Source of the DNA: Datura wrightii
Taxonomy: Eukaryota > Streptophyta > Magnoliopsida > Solanales > Solanaceae
Reading direction: 5' to 3'
Length of the DNA stretch: 64,000 nucleotides
Assembly: GCA_035772735.1 (NCBI GenBank)
Contig: JASDFA010000010.1
Span: 97,236,001 to 97,300,000, forward strand
Position numbers and translations under genes: made by a program. Shown in pieces: positions 1-13,100 of the stretch. How positions within the stretch are numbered: position 1 is the first letter of the stretch; every line of letters starts with the position of its first letter. Under the pieces are notes generated by a model. It did no database searches. It was not told where the DNA came from and was given only the letters and a program-made list of their open reading frames with translations.

Positions 1-592
1 TTGTATTTTATTCTCTTCATCTTTAATATTTCTTAACAAAGCGCAATGTTAAGACTTTCCCGAATTCTTTACTTACTTGAACCTGGAGAAATAAAGATTA
101 GGAAAAGAGAATTACAGCAAAGCCTTGATTTTTATGATCATTATATAACTTGAGATGCAGTCGTAGGATAGTTAATTTGAAATAAATTGATAATGGTTCA
201 ATTGAATAGCTCATGAGACCTAACCCGATGATTGAGTATAGTCATCCAATAGGGACGAACAAGTCATTTGGATGAACCCTAGTTATCACTTCTACAAGTA
301 AGCACTGGGATTGATCACGAGTGTAAACTCAAAGTAGTTATGAACTCATGGGGAACACTTACCCTAGTTAATTTCAAATCTTTATGAACAACAACTGATT
401 TTCACGCTTGTTTTACAATTATTTTTCTATAAATCCCCCAATTTGGAGATAACATATCAAAAAGCTTAAATACCGGCATTAGTATAGTTCTTACCATATT
501 CCCTGTGGGTTTGACCCCAACCTCTTTGTTAGGTTCTTTATTGATAATTTCTGCTTCATACTTTGTCAGGAGTGTGAGTTTGAGCGTTATCA
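1..592 (+). mobile_element. Right part of LTR C copy 1 (solo LTR or 3' LTR), cut by window edge
   Basis: This stretch aligns along its whole length with 7026-7617, the right part of the complete LTR C copy. Both copies end in the same way (GAGCKTTATCA). After position 592 the sequence becomes element A LTR sequence, matching 19646 onward. The 5 bases after the end (CAAGG, 593-597) are the presumed right target-site copy; the left one lies outside the window. No coding sequence is seen. The element family is not recognised. It could be a solo LTR or the last LTR of a full element extending left. Confidence 0.65.
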
Positions 593-1732
593 CAAGGTAC
601 CATACATTCGTACAAACAATTCCAAACAATCAGCACCTCAAGTTTTGTGCTATAAATACAAAAGTTACATCCTAATCTAGCACCAATTAGTGTTTGAAGA
701 CCAACTAATCATGTTGTGAATTCCATATATATACAAGTCATTATTTAAAGTCTAACTCCTTATAAAATCATAACTTATATTGACTGTTGGAAGAGAAAAT
801 GCAGCTACTATGCAGGAGCTTTGCCTTTTCGTAATGCCTCCGAATGTTCAAAATATAAATACAAGTAAAGAAATCATATTCAATCATCTAACACTTTATT
901 CGGACCTAGAATTTTGATTCTATCCCATTCTCCCCAAAATTATGGCAAAAATAATATCTGAAGAGTCAATTCATCACGTTCTATCCCCTACATAGGCAAT
1001 TTCTACCTATTCCATAGATTTTCTACTCCTTAAGCGCTTTATAGGTAGTAACAATGGTAGAACTTTTAATTTTGCTAACCCCGATATCAAATTACCCCAA
1101 ATTCAACATACTTACTTTCACATTCACCCAAGAAGTGATCATTCCCTACTTTTTAAGTATAGAAATCAATACCTAGTCATTCCCATAAACCAAGCCTAAG
1201 TCTTCATAGCCCTAGGGTTCTTGGCTAAGATTCCACCATTAGAGACTACCCTTTTGATTCTAGGGTGTTAGAGAACTAAATGGGAAGAGAATTAGCTAGT
1301 ATTGTTACCTTGGGAAGGAGAAACTAGTTTGCCTTCTGAAAATTGCCCTTCTGCTCTCAAAGTTCGTGTCTTAGAGTAATGGGGTTAAAAACCCAAAATT
1401 CTAACTTAAACCATCACATTACCTCCCGTCGTTTGCTGTAGCAGTGAGATTTCCATTGAAGTGAACCCGATATAGTGGTCAGGGCCTTGCCATGGTGGAC
1501 CCAATAGTTAACTCTCCCTCCCTACTATAGCATACCTCCAACCGGCATGACAGTCTCGCTGCAGCGAGACTCCCACCGCTGTAGCGGTTCCTTTAACCAG
1601 TAGCTCAGAATTTCCTGCATATTTTCCATCCCTCAAATACAAGTCCTGAATCCAACTTCCGCAACACTTTCCACTATGTAACATAGGTTGTTATGGACTA
1701 AATTCCCACGTAATAATGAATGGTTCATTACA
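593..1732 (-). repeat. Element A 3' LTR (5' portion, interrupted at 592 by LTR C)
   Basis: Aligns with the A 5' LTR at 19646-20367 and, across the Ogre insertion, 42342-42743. In element sense it starts TGTAATGAACC at 1732, just after the end of pol. It contains a palindrome-rich stretch about 0.15-0.3 kb from its start, including the perfect 18-bp palindrome GTCTCGCTGCAGCGAGAC at 1553-1570 and ACCGCT-GT-AGCGGT at 1575-1588. The rest of the LTR lies left of the window, beyond the LTR C insertion. Confidence 0.8.
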
Positions 1733-1819
1733 TCAGATACCAATTAAAAGATCGTTCATCCCCAAACAGTCAAAAGAAAGCAAGAGAATCGAAAAATACC
1801 TGACTCAACAAACAGTTGC

Positions 1820-4800
1820 GGGTTTTTTCTCACAAGTTCAGTCTCCTAATGTCTTCCTCCATCAGATGATTCTTCCCATGGACCATTACAGTCGCACGGA
1901 CCGCGTTGTCTAATATATCCACCAGCTCTTCTTCGTAAGACAGATCCTCATAAAGCATCACCGAACCCCATCAAATAATGTAAGTACCAACCCCATGATA
2001 TTTCTTCTGCATGGAGGCATGAAAGGTAACACCAAACAAACCTAGTGGCAAGGCTAGTTCGTAAGCCACCCCTCCAGAGGTCGAAGGACCCCAAATGTTC
2101 CCCTATTTCCCAAACCACATCACCCTTTTCATTGGGGAAACCTTGAGCAAAACTTTCTCTTCCTCCATGAACTCCATGTCTGTCACCTTCTGGTCAGCGT
2201 ACTGCTTTTGCCTATTTTGGGCTGACATAACCTTTCTTGGATTATCCTAACCTTCTCGAAGGATTCCTTTTGCAAATCAGTGTCCTGTGGCCTCATCATG
2301 AATGCATCAAACCAACCAATAGGAGATCTACATTTTCTCCCATATAAGGCCTCAAATGGCGTCATGCCAATGCTTGCGTGATAGCTGTTATTTTATTCAA
2401 ATTCTGTCAAGGGTAAGAACTTATCCCAATAGCCCCCAAAGTATATATCACAGGACCGAGCATATCCTCCAACACCTGGATCATCCTCTCCAACTGTCCA
2501 TCCGTTTGTGGGTGAATATTGTACTCAAGTTTAGCTTAGTGCCCAATTCAGCTTTCAAGGTTCTCCAAAAATTAGAAGGAAACTACATACCTCTGTCTGA
2601 GATAAACGATGATGGCACCTTGTGCAATTGAAGCACCTCCTTAACATACATTTTGACCAACCTCTATGCATTACAAGTCACCTGAACTGGCAAGAAGTGG
2701 GCAGATTTAGCCACTTTGTCGATAATGACCCAAATTGATTCGAACTTTCCCAATGTCTTTGGAATACAACTACAAAATCCATTGTTATATTCTCCCATTT
2801 CCATTTTGGGATGGTCATTCTCTATAGCACTCCCCCAGGCTTCTGATGTTCATACTTTACTTGCTACAGTTTAGGCATTGGCAATGTACTTTACGATGTG
2901 TCTCTTTATCCCGCTCCATCAATAGTGTTGCTTCAGGTCATGATACATCTTGGTAACTCCAAAGTGTATGGAGTACCTCAAGTTATGAGCTTCTGATAAT
3001 ATAGTTTTGATGATATTACCAACCCGAGAAACACAGACACGCCCTCTTATCCTCAACACTGCTTTATCATCTATTATCGTCTCCTTGATCTCCCTTAGCA
3101 ACACCTGGTTATGACTCTTACTTAACTTTGTATCCTCAAACTGCCTAGATTTTACTTCATCTAGCAGTAATGACCTAGCCTCCATACTAGCCAACACTTT
3201 ACCTGCCTCCGACAGTGTAAGTCTCACAAGGATGTTGCCCAATGTCTAAACTTCTTTGGTCATTTGGCACCGGGTAGCTTTCAAGCAAGCCAAACTACCC
3301 ATACTTACAGATTTCCTACTCAAAGCATCTGCCACCACATTAGCCTTCTCCATATATTCAGAATAGTGACATCATAGTCCTTAAGAAATTCCATCCACCT
3401 TCGCTATCTCAGGTTAAAATCCTTTTGGGTGAATATATGTTGTAGGCTACGATGGTCCGTGGACACCTTAAACAGGCCCCATACAGGTAATGCCTATAGA
3501 TTTTCAAAGCACATGCGTATGGTAGTTCGTCTCATGCACTTTTAGTTGTCTTGAAGTCTATGCAATGACCTATCTTTTCTGCATTAACACAGCACCCAAA
3601 CCAGACCATGAGACATCACAATAAACCACAAAGTCTTTACCTTCTACCGGTAGCGCCAGGATAGGGGCCATGGTCAACAAGGTCTTGAGCATTTGAAAGC
3701 TCTCTTAACACTCCTCTAACCACTCGAATGGCACATCTTTCTGAGTCAGCCTTTTCAACCAAGAGGCAATGTCTGCGAAACCTTTCATATACTGATGGTA
3801 ATAATTGGCTAGCCCCACAAAGTTACAAACTTCTATCACTATACTGGGCCTAGCCCAATTCCAATCTGCTTTCACCTTCAATGGATCCACCATGATACCT
3901 TCCTTGGAGACTACGTGCCCCAAAAAGGACACTGTTTCCAAAACAAAATTCACATTTAGTAAACTTCGCATACAGTTGTTTTTTCTTTAGGAGCCCAACA
4001 CAATCCTCAGATGATTTTCATCTTCCTGCTTAGTCTTTGAATACACCAAAATATCATTAAAGAAAATGATTATAACAAAGTCCAGATAGGATTTGAAAAT
4101 ACCGTTCATTAGGCTCATGAAAGAAGATGGAACATTAGTAAGTCTGAATGACATGATCAAGAACTCATAATGCCCATATCTGGTCTAAAAGGTTGTTTTC
4201 AGAATATTCTCATCATGAATTTTTAGCTAATGATAACCCGATCTCAAATCAATCTTTGATAACACAGTTGTACCATGAAGCTGATCAAACTGGTCATTCA
4301 TTCGAGGAAGGGGATACTTGTTCTGAATGGTAACCTTATTCAATTAGCGGTAGTCAATATACATTCGCATTCTACAATCTTTCTTCTTCAAAAATAACAC
4401 AAGGGCACCGCATGGAGAGACACTCATATGAATTAACCCCTTACTAAGTAACTCTTGCAACTGTTCCTTGAGTTCTCTCAACTCATACGTTGCCATTCTA
4501 TATGGCAAAATGGAAATAGGTTGGGTACCTGGCTCTAAGTCTATGCAGAAATCAATGTCGTAGTCTAGTGGCATACCAGAAAAATCCACGAGAAACACCT
4601 GTAGGAACTAGCAAACTACTGGAACAAACTCTATGGAGAGACCCTTAGTACTGGTATCCCAAACGTGGGCTAGGTAAGCCAAACACCTCCATCCTATCAA
4701 TTTTCAGGCATGAATATCTTAGATAAACTTCTTAGAAGTAGGGCTACAATTTCCCTTCCACTCTAATCTAGACAATCCTGGCATCACCATGGTGACTGTA

Positions 4801-5150
4801 TTAGCATGCCAATCCAAAATGGCAGGATAGGGAGACAACCAGCTCATTCCCAAGATAACGTCAAAGTAAACCATGTCCAAAATCACTAAATCTACTTGAG
4901 TATCATAACCCATAAATCCCACTGAACAGGTACGATAAACTTTATCCACAACCACAAAATCCCCATCGATAGTAGAAACATGAAATGGGTCATCAAGAAT
5001 ACCACAAACAAGATTCAATCCCACAACAATGTAAGCAGACACATATCAAAAAGTAGAATTAGGGTCAAATAAAGTAGTATCCATTCTTTCACACACGAGA
5101 ATAGTACCTGTAATGACTACATCTAAAGTCTCTGCCTCAAGTCGGTCGGG
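1820..5150 (-). pseudogene. Element A pol remnant (protease, RT, RNase H, integrase)
   Basis: A decayed gypsy polyprotein, readable only in pieces. Protease lies at about 5140-4719; its active-site motif reads DPNS where DPGS/DTGS is usual, and its end has the conserved VILGMSWLSPY. RT starts at about 4598 (DIDFCIDLEPGTQPIS); the catalytic FIDD box at about 4070 reads FFND, losing an aspartate. The RT/RNase H connection is at 3971-3705 (FLGHVVSKEGI, FVGLANYYHQYMKGF). The integrase zinc-binding region is at 3242-2919, the core at about 2760-2370, and the C-terminal tail at 2365-1820 (GRKCRSPIGW, LLKVSPMKRVMWFGK). Stops and frameshifts occur throughout. The element cannot make a working enzyme set. 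Confidence 0.82.
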
Positions 5151-6018
5151 GAATGCATAAAAATAATCCTGACCACCTATCTGTGATCGGCCTCTGCTGG
5201 GTTGTGTACCCCTCTACCGAACTGAGTACCATCCCTTCCTGTCTTAACATCCCCTCTACCAGGCTGGGCTCCATCTATACCCGCTGAGTGACCACCCCAA
5301 CCAAGCTGAGGGTGATCTTTGTTAAAGGCACTACCTCCCCTCCCTACTGTGGATGGAGCTCCAGTAGCCATATGTGGAACAATCTACCTGCTCTATCCAA
5401 ACTTAGGACACCATCTTTGAATGTAGTCATACTCGCTATACTCGTGACACACCTTATCGAGCACGGGCCTCTAGGCTGGAACTAAAGAAATAGGGTGAGC
5501 TCCAAAATCTGAATGAACCATCTGTGTACTCTCTACTATACCTGAAGGGCATTGACTGGTCCCTGGCGGACCCTCGACTGATACCTATATAGCCGAGTGA
5601 ACAAGGCACCTAGAGTACCCCTGGGGAATCGGAATCCTGAAAAAAGAACCACTGAAGATACCTCCATTTAGAGCCTTCTTCTCTACGTTCTTTGCATAAA
5701 AAAACTGCTTAACCCCCTCCACATTCTTCACAAACTCTACCACATCTTGGAAGGTTTACCTGATGAGACCATTTGCAAAGCTAAAAATTGGAGCCCCGCG
5801 TTCAAGTCCTTCACAAACTGCCTAATTCTTTCCTCCTCCATGGGTAGTAATGGTAATGCATACCTAGACAATGAGTGAAACCGAGACTCATAGGTTGTAA
5901 CTAAGGAGGTCCCCTGCTCAATGCTGGTGAAATCATCGCGTCTTTAATCTCACAAGGTGTGAGGCACATACTTTTTCAAGAAGGTGGAGTAGAACTAAGT
6001 CCATGTCAATGGTGGTGA
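5151..6018 (-). pseudogene. Element A gag, downstream part
   Basis: Continues gag from the other side of the element B insertion. At about 6015-5780 the retrotransposon gag core reads SPPLTWT, then FYSTFLKKYVPHTL, IEQGTSLVTTYESRFHSLSRYA and EEERIRQFVKDL, with in-frame stops. A degraded zinc knuckle is visible near 5450-5400 (VCHEYSEYDYIQRWCPKFG), followed by a Gly-rich spacer at 5371-5177. The frame entering from 17405 is the same as the frame leaving here once one target-site copy is discounted, which shows B landed inside this gag. Confidence 0.75.
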
Positions 6019-6023
6019 CCTCA
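6019..6023. repeat. Putative left target-site duplication of element B
   Basis: CCTCA here and CCCCG at 17405-17409 flank element B exactly at its LTR ends. Three of five positions match and the other two differ by transitions, as expected for an old duplication. The flanking element A gag frame supports the placement. On the sequence match alone this would be weak. Confidence 0.5.
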
Positions 6024-6032
6024 TGTCGCGAC

Positions 6033-7617
6033 TGATGTGTTGTGAGTTTACAGCACATTTGATGCTTAAAACTAAGAAAACAGCATGGACATAGGTGTGT
6101 GTATATGGATATGAGGTACTTTTATTTTATTTTTAGGAAAAATAGATGTTGGAGCTGAATTATATAAAAGATGAAGAAAAATGTAGAAAAGTGGCTTAGT
6201 ACGAATCTCAGAACGAGCTGTACCGAGAGTTAGTACCATGAGCCGTCATGGAAAGTTTTAGGAGAAATAACACAGGCCAAGTATCCTGGTAAGGTTGGAA
6301 ATTATGAGTCATGAAACCTACCTAAGACCAGTACCAAGGATGTGAAAAAGACCAGAAGAATAGAAGACTGGTAGAACTCAATGTATGAGAAGGACTCACA
6401 GATCATGGAATAAAGGTACGAGTCGTACTATACCATCTGTGGTAGTTAACAGAAGATTCCAGCAATTGCAAGATCAAGTCACTGAAAGATTGTACGACTC
6501 ATAGGTTCTTGGTATGAGTCATACCAGAAGTCAACATTTAGCCAGTTTAGTAGAACCCAACCAACGTACGAGTCAAAGTACGAGCTGTTCAATCCTATTA
6601 CGGGTCGCAAGTGAAGGCGACGACAATTTTTAGTAATTTCCCTATTTACTTAGGAAAAGGTTCCAATTATTTGTATAAGTACTTTTTAGGTTATTTTCAG
6701 TAGGAGGAGGCAACAAGGAGCGATTAGAAGTGAAGAGACGCAATTAGAGAAACAAGTTGTTGTGAATTTTAATTCAAGTCTTGGAGATCTCTTGTTTTGA
6801 TTTCTTCTTTTTTCTTGGATTATTCAACATCAATTTTTGCAATACTCAAAGCAGGTTTTCTTTAAATAATCGTTGTAAGTATTCAATTATGTGTTATTCG
6901 ATGAATTCTAATAACAATTTTACAATTATGAGAGGCTAAAACCTCCCCAATTAGGGTTATGGGTACCATGATGGATTAACAAACTAGGTTACACAAAGTG
7001 ATTCAAAACCAATGCTAAACACTTGTATTTTATTCTCTTCATCTTTAATGTTTCTTAATGAAGCGCAATGTTAAGACTTGCCTGAATTCTTTACTTGTTT
7101 GAACCTAGAGAAGTATAGATTACGAAAAGAGAATTAAAATAAAGCCTCGATCTTTATGGGTCATTGTATAACTTAAGTTGCGGTCGCAGGATAGTTAATT
7201 TGGAATAAATTAATAACTGTTGAATTGAAATTGCTCATGAGACCTAATCCGGTGATTGAGCATAGTCATCCAATAGGGACGAACCAGTCTTTTGGATGAC
7301 CTCTAGTTATTAGTTCTACAAGTAAGCATTGGGATAGATCATGAGTGTAAACCCCAAATAGTTATGAACCCATGGGGAACACTTACCCTAGTTAATTGCA
7401 AATCTTGATAAAAAAGAACTGATTTTCAATCTTGTTTTATAGTTGTTTTCTATAACTGCCCCCCTCCCTCTTTTTGGAGATAACATACCTAAAAGCTTAA
7501 ATACTTGCCTTAGTCTATATCTTGCCATATTCCTTGTGGGTTCGATCCCAACCTTTGTTGGGTTCTTTATTGACAATGTCTGCTTCATTATCAAGAGTGT
7601 GAGTTTGAGCTTTATCA
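6033..7617 (+). mobile_element. Solo LTR C inserted in element B 3' LTR
   Basis: A 1585-bp non-coding unit beginning TGATGTGTTG and ending CTTTATCA, so it has TG...CA LTR ends. It interrupts the B LTR after TGTCGCGAC (6024-6032); the LTR resumes at ATGACCC (7618). The flanking pentamers GCGAC and ATGAC each differ by one transition from ACGAC, the sequence expected inside an intact TGTCACGACCC LTR end, so they read as an aged target-site duplication. The right 592 bp recur at 1-592. A cluster of TACGAGTCGTAC-type near-palindromes lies at 6190-6610. The internal region and second LTR are missing, as after LTR-LTR recombination. The family is not recognised. Confidence 0.7.
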
Positions 7618-9871
7618 ATGACCCGAGTCTACACTCCGACGTGACACGATACTTAGGATCACAAGTGACCCCAAGCTAACCCATGGCATAGCATACTATT
7701 GATACACTGCATATGGTATGAAATCTATAAGGGGAAGCTTTATTAGGCATAACCGAACAAAATACTTTTAAGAAAAATAATGCATCTGATAACTTACTGA
7801 ATTACTAACTCTGTCTGAAAGCCATCTAAGAAATGATGAGTTGTTGGGAAAAACCTCCATCTAACTTTAAGGTCTAAACTAAAATATCAACATACATAAC
7901 TAGAAATGAGACACCAGCCCTCGACAAACGAGGACTCACCACTGAACTCTGTTGATTTTCGCTAGAGAAGAACTAATGACGATGCCTGAGATTGAGAACC
8001 TATGTTTGTATCATAATACGATACATCATAGAGAGTATGCATCAATACCTTTAATGTACTGAGTAAGTGAGATATGAAGTAAATATAAAGATAGTGAAAA
8101 TCTGCAAGCCGAACTGACAAAATATGCAATGACCACAACTGAAATCATAATACTGAAGTATCTGAAAATTTGATAATACTATAAGTACTACTAACTATCT
8201 GAAGGTCATATCCAGATCATGAAAACTGAAAGACTAGACTGAACTGAGGGCTATGACTGTACTGGACTAAGTTGTTCTATGTTATACAATGAGAGAGACT
8301 ATAACCCACATTAACCACATGAGCTAGACATGGAGTCCGATGTATACCACCATCAGAGAAGGCCCACATTGTCTGATGCCCATTCGGGCTAATAACTTAT
8401 GGTGGAAACGTAGTTGAAGGAACCTTTGTTGCGCTAAACTCCGGCTTCACTCGGTGCTAAGTTCCACTCCTACTGAAAGATCTAATTATGTCTAATTAGG
8501 CTGATAACTCGAAACTGTGTCCTAATACTTAAGTCAGAACTACTTGTCTAGAAGTGTTCAGTAAGTGTAAGGACCCGAAAGCAACTATGTTACAAGACTC
8601 ATCAGAGCTACATTGTCTGAAAGTGTCGTAATGGTCTAAAGAACAACTACAAACTAATAACTGGTAATACTGAGGTTACTGAATTCCTCAAGATTGAAAG
8701 TGGTCAAACTGATCAGCTGACATTTCTGTAGAACACTGAGTGTTGACTGGGACTCTGAGACTAAGTAAATCAAAGACTAACTTCTAATCATGAATCTGTA
8801 CTAACATTAGTAATTTAAAAGGAACTATTCTAACAAATAATATTCATGTCTGAATTCTCAATTATGCAAGTCCCATGCAAATCACATCTGAAGATTAGGG
8901 CTCAAATGCATATTGTATGAAAAAAGATACCAAGCATGAATTACAACTGGTAATAATCTAGGAAAAACTCAAGAATTATCACAATAAAGGAATTTATAAG
9001 CTATAAGGAAAACCATAGTTTCGATATTCTGCAAGGCTGGAACTGAGGAGATTTCTGTAAAGAATTTAGGACACAAGGGTAAGAGAAATTCCCTTGCTGG
9101 ATTTCCGCATATCTAGAGTAGAATTTCTCTAAGAAGGCACCTGCATCTTGAGGAAGAGAAGAAGCCCTAGCTTTGGCTCTGGGAGTCTGTCTGAGTTCTT
9201 TCGTGACTTTTGAGTGATTTTGTAAAGAATGAGCGAGAGGGTCAACCAATCCTCTAAAACCCCTTCAAGATAGTCTTAATACGATTTATTTTAGAGGATA
9301 AGATCATAGGATTTTACAAAATACCCCTGAAACAGTTATCAAAATTTCTGCTCGTCAGGTGGTACGACTCAACCTACGAGTCGTACCAGGATCTTACGGC
9401 CCGTACCTTCACTCGTGGCTAGGGAACCTGCTCCATACCATTTCTCTAAAGTTTTCCACTGACGTCTACCATGACCCGTACAAGCATCCTATGAGTCGTA
9501 CTACGGTTCGTGGTTTACTCCTGAACCTTCCTCTGATTTAACTCACGACTCAGTGTATGGTCCGTACTAGCATACCACGAGTCGTACCATGACCGCGGTT
9601 ACCCAATATTTCCCTGATCATTTCTCTAAACTTATCCACAAATGGTTAGTACAATTCGTACCACTTTGGTACAATTCGTAACATGCACTCGTGATTCCTC
9701 CAATCATACTTACTGTTTTTCTCCAATCCTCCTATTACGAGTGCAGGTATGGCTCGTATCATGATTGTACGAGTCATATCGTGACTTGTACTGAGGTCTT
9801 TTTTTCTCAATTTTCTGCATGATCAAGTTTTAAATCTGAAGGCTAGCCTTAGGAATTTTTGGGGTGTTAGG
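7618..9871 (-). repeat. Element B 3' LTR (main part)
   Basis: Aligns over its full length with the 5' LTR at 15103-17404. The last nine bases of the LTR lie at 6024-6032, on the far side of solo LTR C. In element sense it starts near 9871, where CCTAACACCCC replaces TGTAACACCCC. Nearly palindromic repeats around TACGAGTCGTACC (for example 9375-9387 and 9577-9588) fill about 9355-9800, the first half-kilobase of the LTR. No coding sequence is supported. Confidence 0.85.
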
Positions 9872-9875
9872 AATT

Positions 9876-9890
9876 CCCCCCCCCCCCCCC
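9876..9890 (-). promoter_or_regulatory. Polypurine tract-like G15 run before element B 3' LTR
   Basis: Fifteen C on the + strand, read as G15 in the element's sense strand, end a few bases before the 3' LTR. This is where the polypurine tract that primes plus-strand DNA synthesis belongs. The run may have lengthened by slippage or be miscounted in the assembly. Confidence 0.6.
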
Positions 9891-10104
9891 AGGAACATCG
9901 TCTTTAAATGAAGGCTAAATAAGCTGAAAGACTGGGGGGAAAAGAGCTGAAATTCTGCATTGAAAGCTATAAATTGAATACTGAAGGAGTGACTAACTCC
10001 CAACGAAAGTGAACACACTAACTAGACTTATGCAACTAGAGTGCACTTTTCAAACATGAATAAAGCTGATGAGTATGGAACTGAATAGAGTACTAAGGAT
10101 AAAG
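9891..10104 (-). other. Element B 3' untranslated segment
   Basis: Lies between the end of pol and the polypurine tract. I see no domain, repeat or open frame of note here. Confidence 0.5.
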
Positions 10105-13100
10105 TTTAGTACCTGATGCTAAAGCTGAGCTGGAAGGGAACAAGTGAAGGTATTTGGCCATCATATCTACTTCAGCCTCCCATGTAGCCCCCTCAACTAG
10201 CTGGTTCCTCCACAGTACTTTTACTGAAGCCACCTCCTTGTTTCTCAGCTTACGAACCTGACTGTCTAGGATCTGAACTGAAACTTCTTTGTAAGAGAGA
10301 CTGTCCTTTACACCAACACTCTCTCAAGGCACTACTGAGGTCGGGTCTCAAATGCAACTCTTCAACATGGACACATGGAAGACTGGGTGCACCGATGCTA
10401 ACTTCAGCCTCTCATGTAGCCCCTTCAACTATCTGGTTCCTCCACAGTACTTTACTGAAGCCACCTCCTTATTTCTCAGCTTACGAACCTGACAGTCTAG
10501 GATCTGAACTGAAACTTCTTTGTAAGAGATACTGTCCTTTACACCAACACTCTCTAAAGGCACTACTGAGGTCGGGTCTAAAATGCAACTCGTCAACATA
10601 GACACATGGAAGACCGGGTGCACTGATGCTAACTCCGTAGGCAATTCCAGCTCATAAGTCACATTGCCAATGCGCCTCAGGATTCTGTAAGGGCCGATAT
10701 ATCTGGGACTGAGATTTCCTTTCTTCCCAAATCTCATCACCCCCTTCATAGGTATTATTTTCAGGTATACCCAATCATCCACGGTAAACTCCAACTTCCT
10801 TCTCCTCACATTCGCATATGATTTCTGTCGGCTTTGAGTTGTTCTCATCCGTTCCCTGATGATTTGCACCTTCTGCATGGACTCATGTACTGAATTCATA
10901 CCTATCAAGGTAGCTTCACCAACCTCAGGCCACCGTATAGGAGATCTGCACCTCCTACCATATATTGCCTCGAACAGGGCCATCTGAATACTTGAGTGGT
11001 AGTTGTTGTTATATACAAACTCAATGAGAGGTAGATGATCATCCCAACTTCTCTTAAAGTCGATCACGCATGCCCTCAACATATCTTTCAAAGTTTGAAT
11101 AGTCCACTCGGCCTGTCTATCTATCTGTGGGTGGAAATCTATGTTGAGCTTAACCTGATCACCAAGTCCTTTCTGGAATGACTTCCAAAAGTGCGAGGTA
11201 AACTGAGTACCCCTATCTAAGATGATAGACAAGGAAACTCCATGCAGTTTGACTAACTCCCTTATGTATAGCTTAGCATATTTCTCTGCTGAATCTGCGG
11301 TCCTAACTGGCAGGAAATATGCTAACTTAGTCATCCGATCCACGACCACCCAAATTAAGTTATGTTGTCAGCGAGTGCGAGGTAAACCTATGATGAAGTC
11401 TATATTCACTTCTTACCACTTCCAAGTAGGAATATTGATATCCTGATTCATACCCCTAGGTCTCTAGTGTTCAATTTGACCTGTTGGTAGTTTAGACACT
11501 TAGCCACAAATTCTGCAATGTCCTTCTTCTTACCATTCCACCAGTAGATGGGTGGATAGGATATCTGGAGCTGTGGGATTCCATTAGTATCCACTACCTC
11601 AAATCATCTACTTCTAAACACACAATCTTCCCTAGTAACGGAACACACCATCTCCCTTTTTGGATAAATCTTCCACCTCTTTTCTTAGAACTGCCTCCTT
11701 TAACTTGAGTAGAATGGGGTCTTCATCATGATTTGACTTAACCTCTACCACCAATGAGGATTCGGACCCACTCTGGATTACAACTCCACCATCAGATGAA
11801 TCAACTAACTGTACTCCTAACCGGGCCAACTTGTGGATATCCTTTGCCAGTTCCTTTTTACTCTCTTCGACATGCTTAACATTTCTCACAAGCATCCTAC
11901 TGAGGGCATCAGCCACTATATTGGCCTTCCCTGGGTGAAATAGCACACTCATGTCATAATTCTTCAATAATTCAAGTAATCTTCTTTGAAAAAGATTCAA
12001 ATCCTTCTGATTGAACACGTACCGCAAAAATCTTGTGATTAGTGAAAACATCTACATGAACCCTATATTGATAATGTCTCCAAATCTTCAAAGCAAACAC
12101 TATTGTTGCCAATTCAAGATCATGAGTGGGATAGTTCTTCTCATGAACCTTGAGCTGTCTGGAGGCGTAAGCTGTGACTTTATCATGTTGCATCAGAATA
12201 CAACCAAGGCCAACTCTAGAGGCATGAAAGTAGATCACGAACTTGTTTGAACCTTCTGGCAGAGTAAGAACTGCGGCGGTAGTGAGCTGAGTCTTCAACT
12301 CCTAAAAACTCTACTCACATTTGTCAGACCACTAAAACTTCACCTTTTTCTGAGTTAATTTAGTCAAAAGGGAGGAAATAGAGGAGAACCCTTCAACAAA
12401 CCATTTGTAATAGCCGCTAGACCCAAGAAGCTCCTGATGTCTATCGGAGAGGTAGGTCTTCGGCAGTTCTTAATTGTCGCTATCTTTTGAGGATCCACCT
12501 GAATACCCTCTCTAGAGACCACATGCCCGAGGAAGGCAACTGATTTTAGCCAGAATTTATACTTTCTAACTTTGGCAAACAACTGACATTTCCTGAGAGT
12601 CTGTAAAACTATTCTCAAATGATCTACATGTTCCTCCTCTATTCTGGAATAAATCAAGATATCATCTATAAAAATAAGGATGAACATGTCTAGGTACGAC
12701 TTGAATACCTTGTTCATCAGGTCCATAAAAGCTGCAGGAGCATTGGTTAGTCCAAAATACATAACTATGAATTCATAGTGACCATCCAAGTTCTGAAGGT
12801 TGTTTTTGAAATGTCACATTCTCTGACCTTGATCTGATGGTATCTTGATCTGAGATCTATCTTGGAGAAACAACTATCTCCCTGAAGCTGATTAAACAAG
12901 TCATTAATCTTGAGTAGAGGATACATGTTCTTAACTATGACTTTATTCAGCTGACGGTAGCTAATACACATTCTGAGAGTACTGTCTTTCTTTCGCACGA
13001 ATAAGACAGGGGCATCTAACGGAGAGATACTAGGCCTAATGACTCCTTTATCTAGAAGGTCTTTCAGCTGTTCCTTTAACTCCTTAAGCTCAAATGGAGC

